A stretch of 5,161 bases of DNA from Chloroflexota bacterium (GTDB lineage Bacteria > Chloroflexota > Chloroflexia > Thermomicrobiales > UBA6265). Shown piece by piece: positions 4,634 through 5,161 of the stretch. Where the stretch lies: NCBI GenBank assembly GCA_023424355.1, contig JAFAEA010000038.1, positions 1 through 5,161 on the forward strand, given 5' to 3'. Both the position numbers and the translations under genes were made by a program. The notes under the pieces were generated by a model. It was not told the DNA's origin and did no database searches. It was given only the letters and a program-made list of their open reading frames with translations. Every line of letters starts with the position of its first letter. Position 1 is the first letter of the stretch.

Positions 4634-5161
4634 ATGCTAACAATTTCCAATGTTTCTGTTCGCCTCGGCGATCTTCTTCTCTTCGAAAACGTTAATTTCT
4701 CCATCAATCCGGGAGATCGCATCGGTCTTGTGGGGCCGAACGGTGCCGGTAAATCCTCACTGTTGCGTGTTATTACCGGCGAAATCGCTCCCACCACGGG
4801 AAGCATCCGCGTAGCACCGGGGTTCCGCATTGGCTATTTACGCCAGGGGTTTGCCGATGTGCCAGAAGGCACACTCGCCGATATTCTTGATGTGCCTGCA
4901 AATGGACTCTTCGCGGCCTCCCGATCTCTCGACGAGGCAACGGCAGCCTACTCCGACCCTGAGGCCGATCTGGTTGAAATAGGTCGGATGTTTGAATCGG
5001 CTACGGATCGCTTTGAAGCACTTGGTGGCTATCAGCGCATCGCTGAAATCGAATCGATGCTCGATCAGTTCGGGCTGGGTACCGTAGGTTACGATCGCGC
5101 TGTCAACGAACTCAGTGGCGGCCAGAAGACCAGAGCGGGCCTCGCTGCGCTTCTTGCCAGC
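4634..5161 (+). CDS. ABC-F family ATPase, N-terminal part (3'-truncated)
   Basis: The first 176 residues of an ABC-F protein; the rest lies beyond the window. This family lacks membrane domains. Its members bind the ribosomal E site to help stalled ribosomes, tune translation, or protect against ribosome-targeting antibiotics. Visible in the first ABC domain are the start MLTISNVSVRLGDLLLFENV, Walker A GPNGAGKSS (34-42), the Q-loop at Gln71 (GYLRQGF) and the signature motif LSGGQ (160-164) followed by KTRAGLAALL. An acidic, helical segment at 98-150 fits the ABC-F arm subdomain region. The Walker B motif, the interdomain linker and the second ABC domain are not seen. An in-frame stop at 4586 limits the start to ATG 4628 or ATG 4634. 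I prefer 4634 because MLTI is the usual family beginning; neither has a strong ribosome-binding site. The housekeeping or resistance subgroup cannot be assigned from this part. Confidence 0.94.
   Translation, partial: MLTISNVSVRLGDLLLFENVNFSINPGDRIGLVGPNGAGKSSLLRVITGEIAPTTGSIRVAPGFRIGYLRQGFADVPEGTLADILDVPANGLFAASRSLDEATAAYSDPEADLVEIGRMFESATDRFEALGGYQRIAEIESMLDQFGLGTVGYDRAVNELSGGQKTRAGLAALLAS

Noticed and set aside
4606..4830. A 74-codon minus-strand frame at the start of the ABC-F gene
   Set aside because: It is the antisense shadow of the conserved Walker A region of the ABC-F gene.

Overview
The window looks like a chromosomal stretch from a moderately GC-rich, Gram-positive-like or Chloroflexota-type bacterium. 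That placement is inference. It rests on the lipoprotein style: a Thr/Pro/Gln-rich tether after the lipobox cysteine and Thr/Pro-rich tails, as is common in Thermomicrobia and other Chloroflexota. No rRNA, tRNA or marker gene is present to confirm it.

Layout, left to right. (1) 1-201 is the 3' end of a LuxR/NarL-type regulator, cut by the window edge. (2) 229-1530 is a plus-strand unit: a promoter with a perfect TATAAT, a 12-bp palindrome over the expected transcription start, a complete tyrosine recombinase (294-1322), and a small lipoprotein whose GTG start overlaps the recombinase stop by 8 bases. It ends at a perfect 16-bp stem terminator (1543-1578). (3) 1600-3982 is a minus-strand pair that converges on the same terminator. 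The upstream gene encodes a PotD-like extracellular solute-binding lipoprotein. The downstream gene, 73 bases later, encodes a secreted protein of two apparently duplicated domains. No permease or ATPase of an uptake ABC transporter is present, so the binding protein is an orphan here. (4) 3983-4155 is a divergent control region. It contains a promoter-like pair and a 96-bp imperfect dyad: a 22-bp near-palindrome at its centre and a TGGTACCA palindrome exactly 43 bases to either side. (5) 4156-4416 encodes an 86-residue, lysine-free, extremely acidic protein of unknown function, followed by a hairpin terminator. (6) 4484-4633 is a leader with a good Shine-Dalgarno sequence, very short reading frames and a hairpin. 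It precedes an ABC-F ATPase (4634 to the window end, truncated), a ribosome-associated rather than transport ABC protein.

The genes do not form one obvious pathway. Confident identities are the recombinase, the solute-binding protein, the ABC-F protein and the LuxR-type DNA-binding domain. The points most worth a second look are the symmetric control element before the acidic gene, the acidic protein itself, the possible translation-sensing leader of the ABC-F gene, and the recombinase-lipoprotein overlap. I see no CRISPR array, insertion sequence, tRNA, attachment site or clear defence system.
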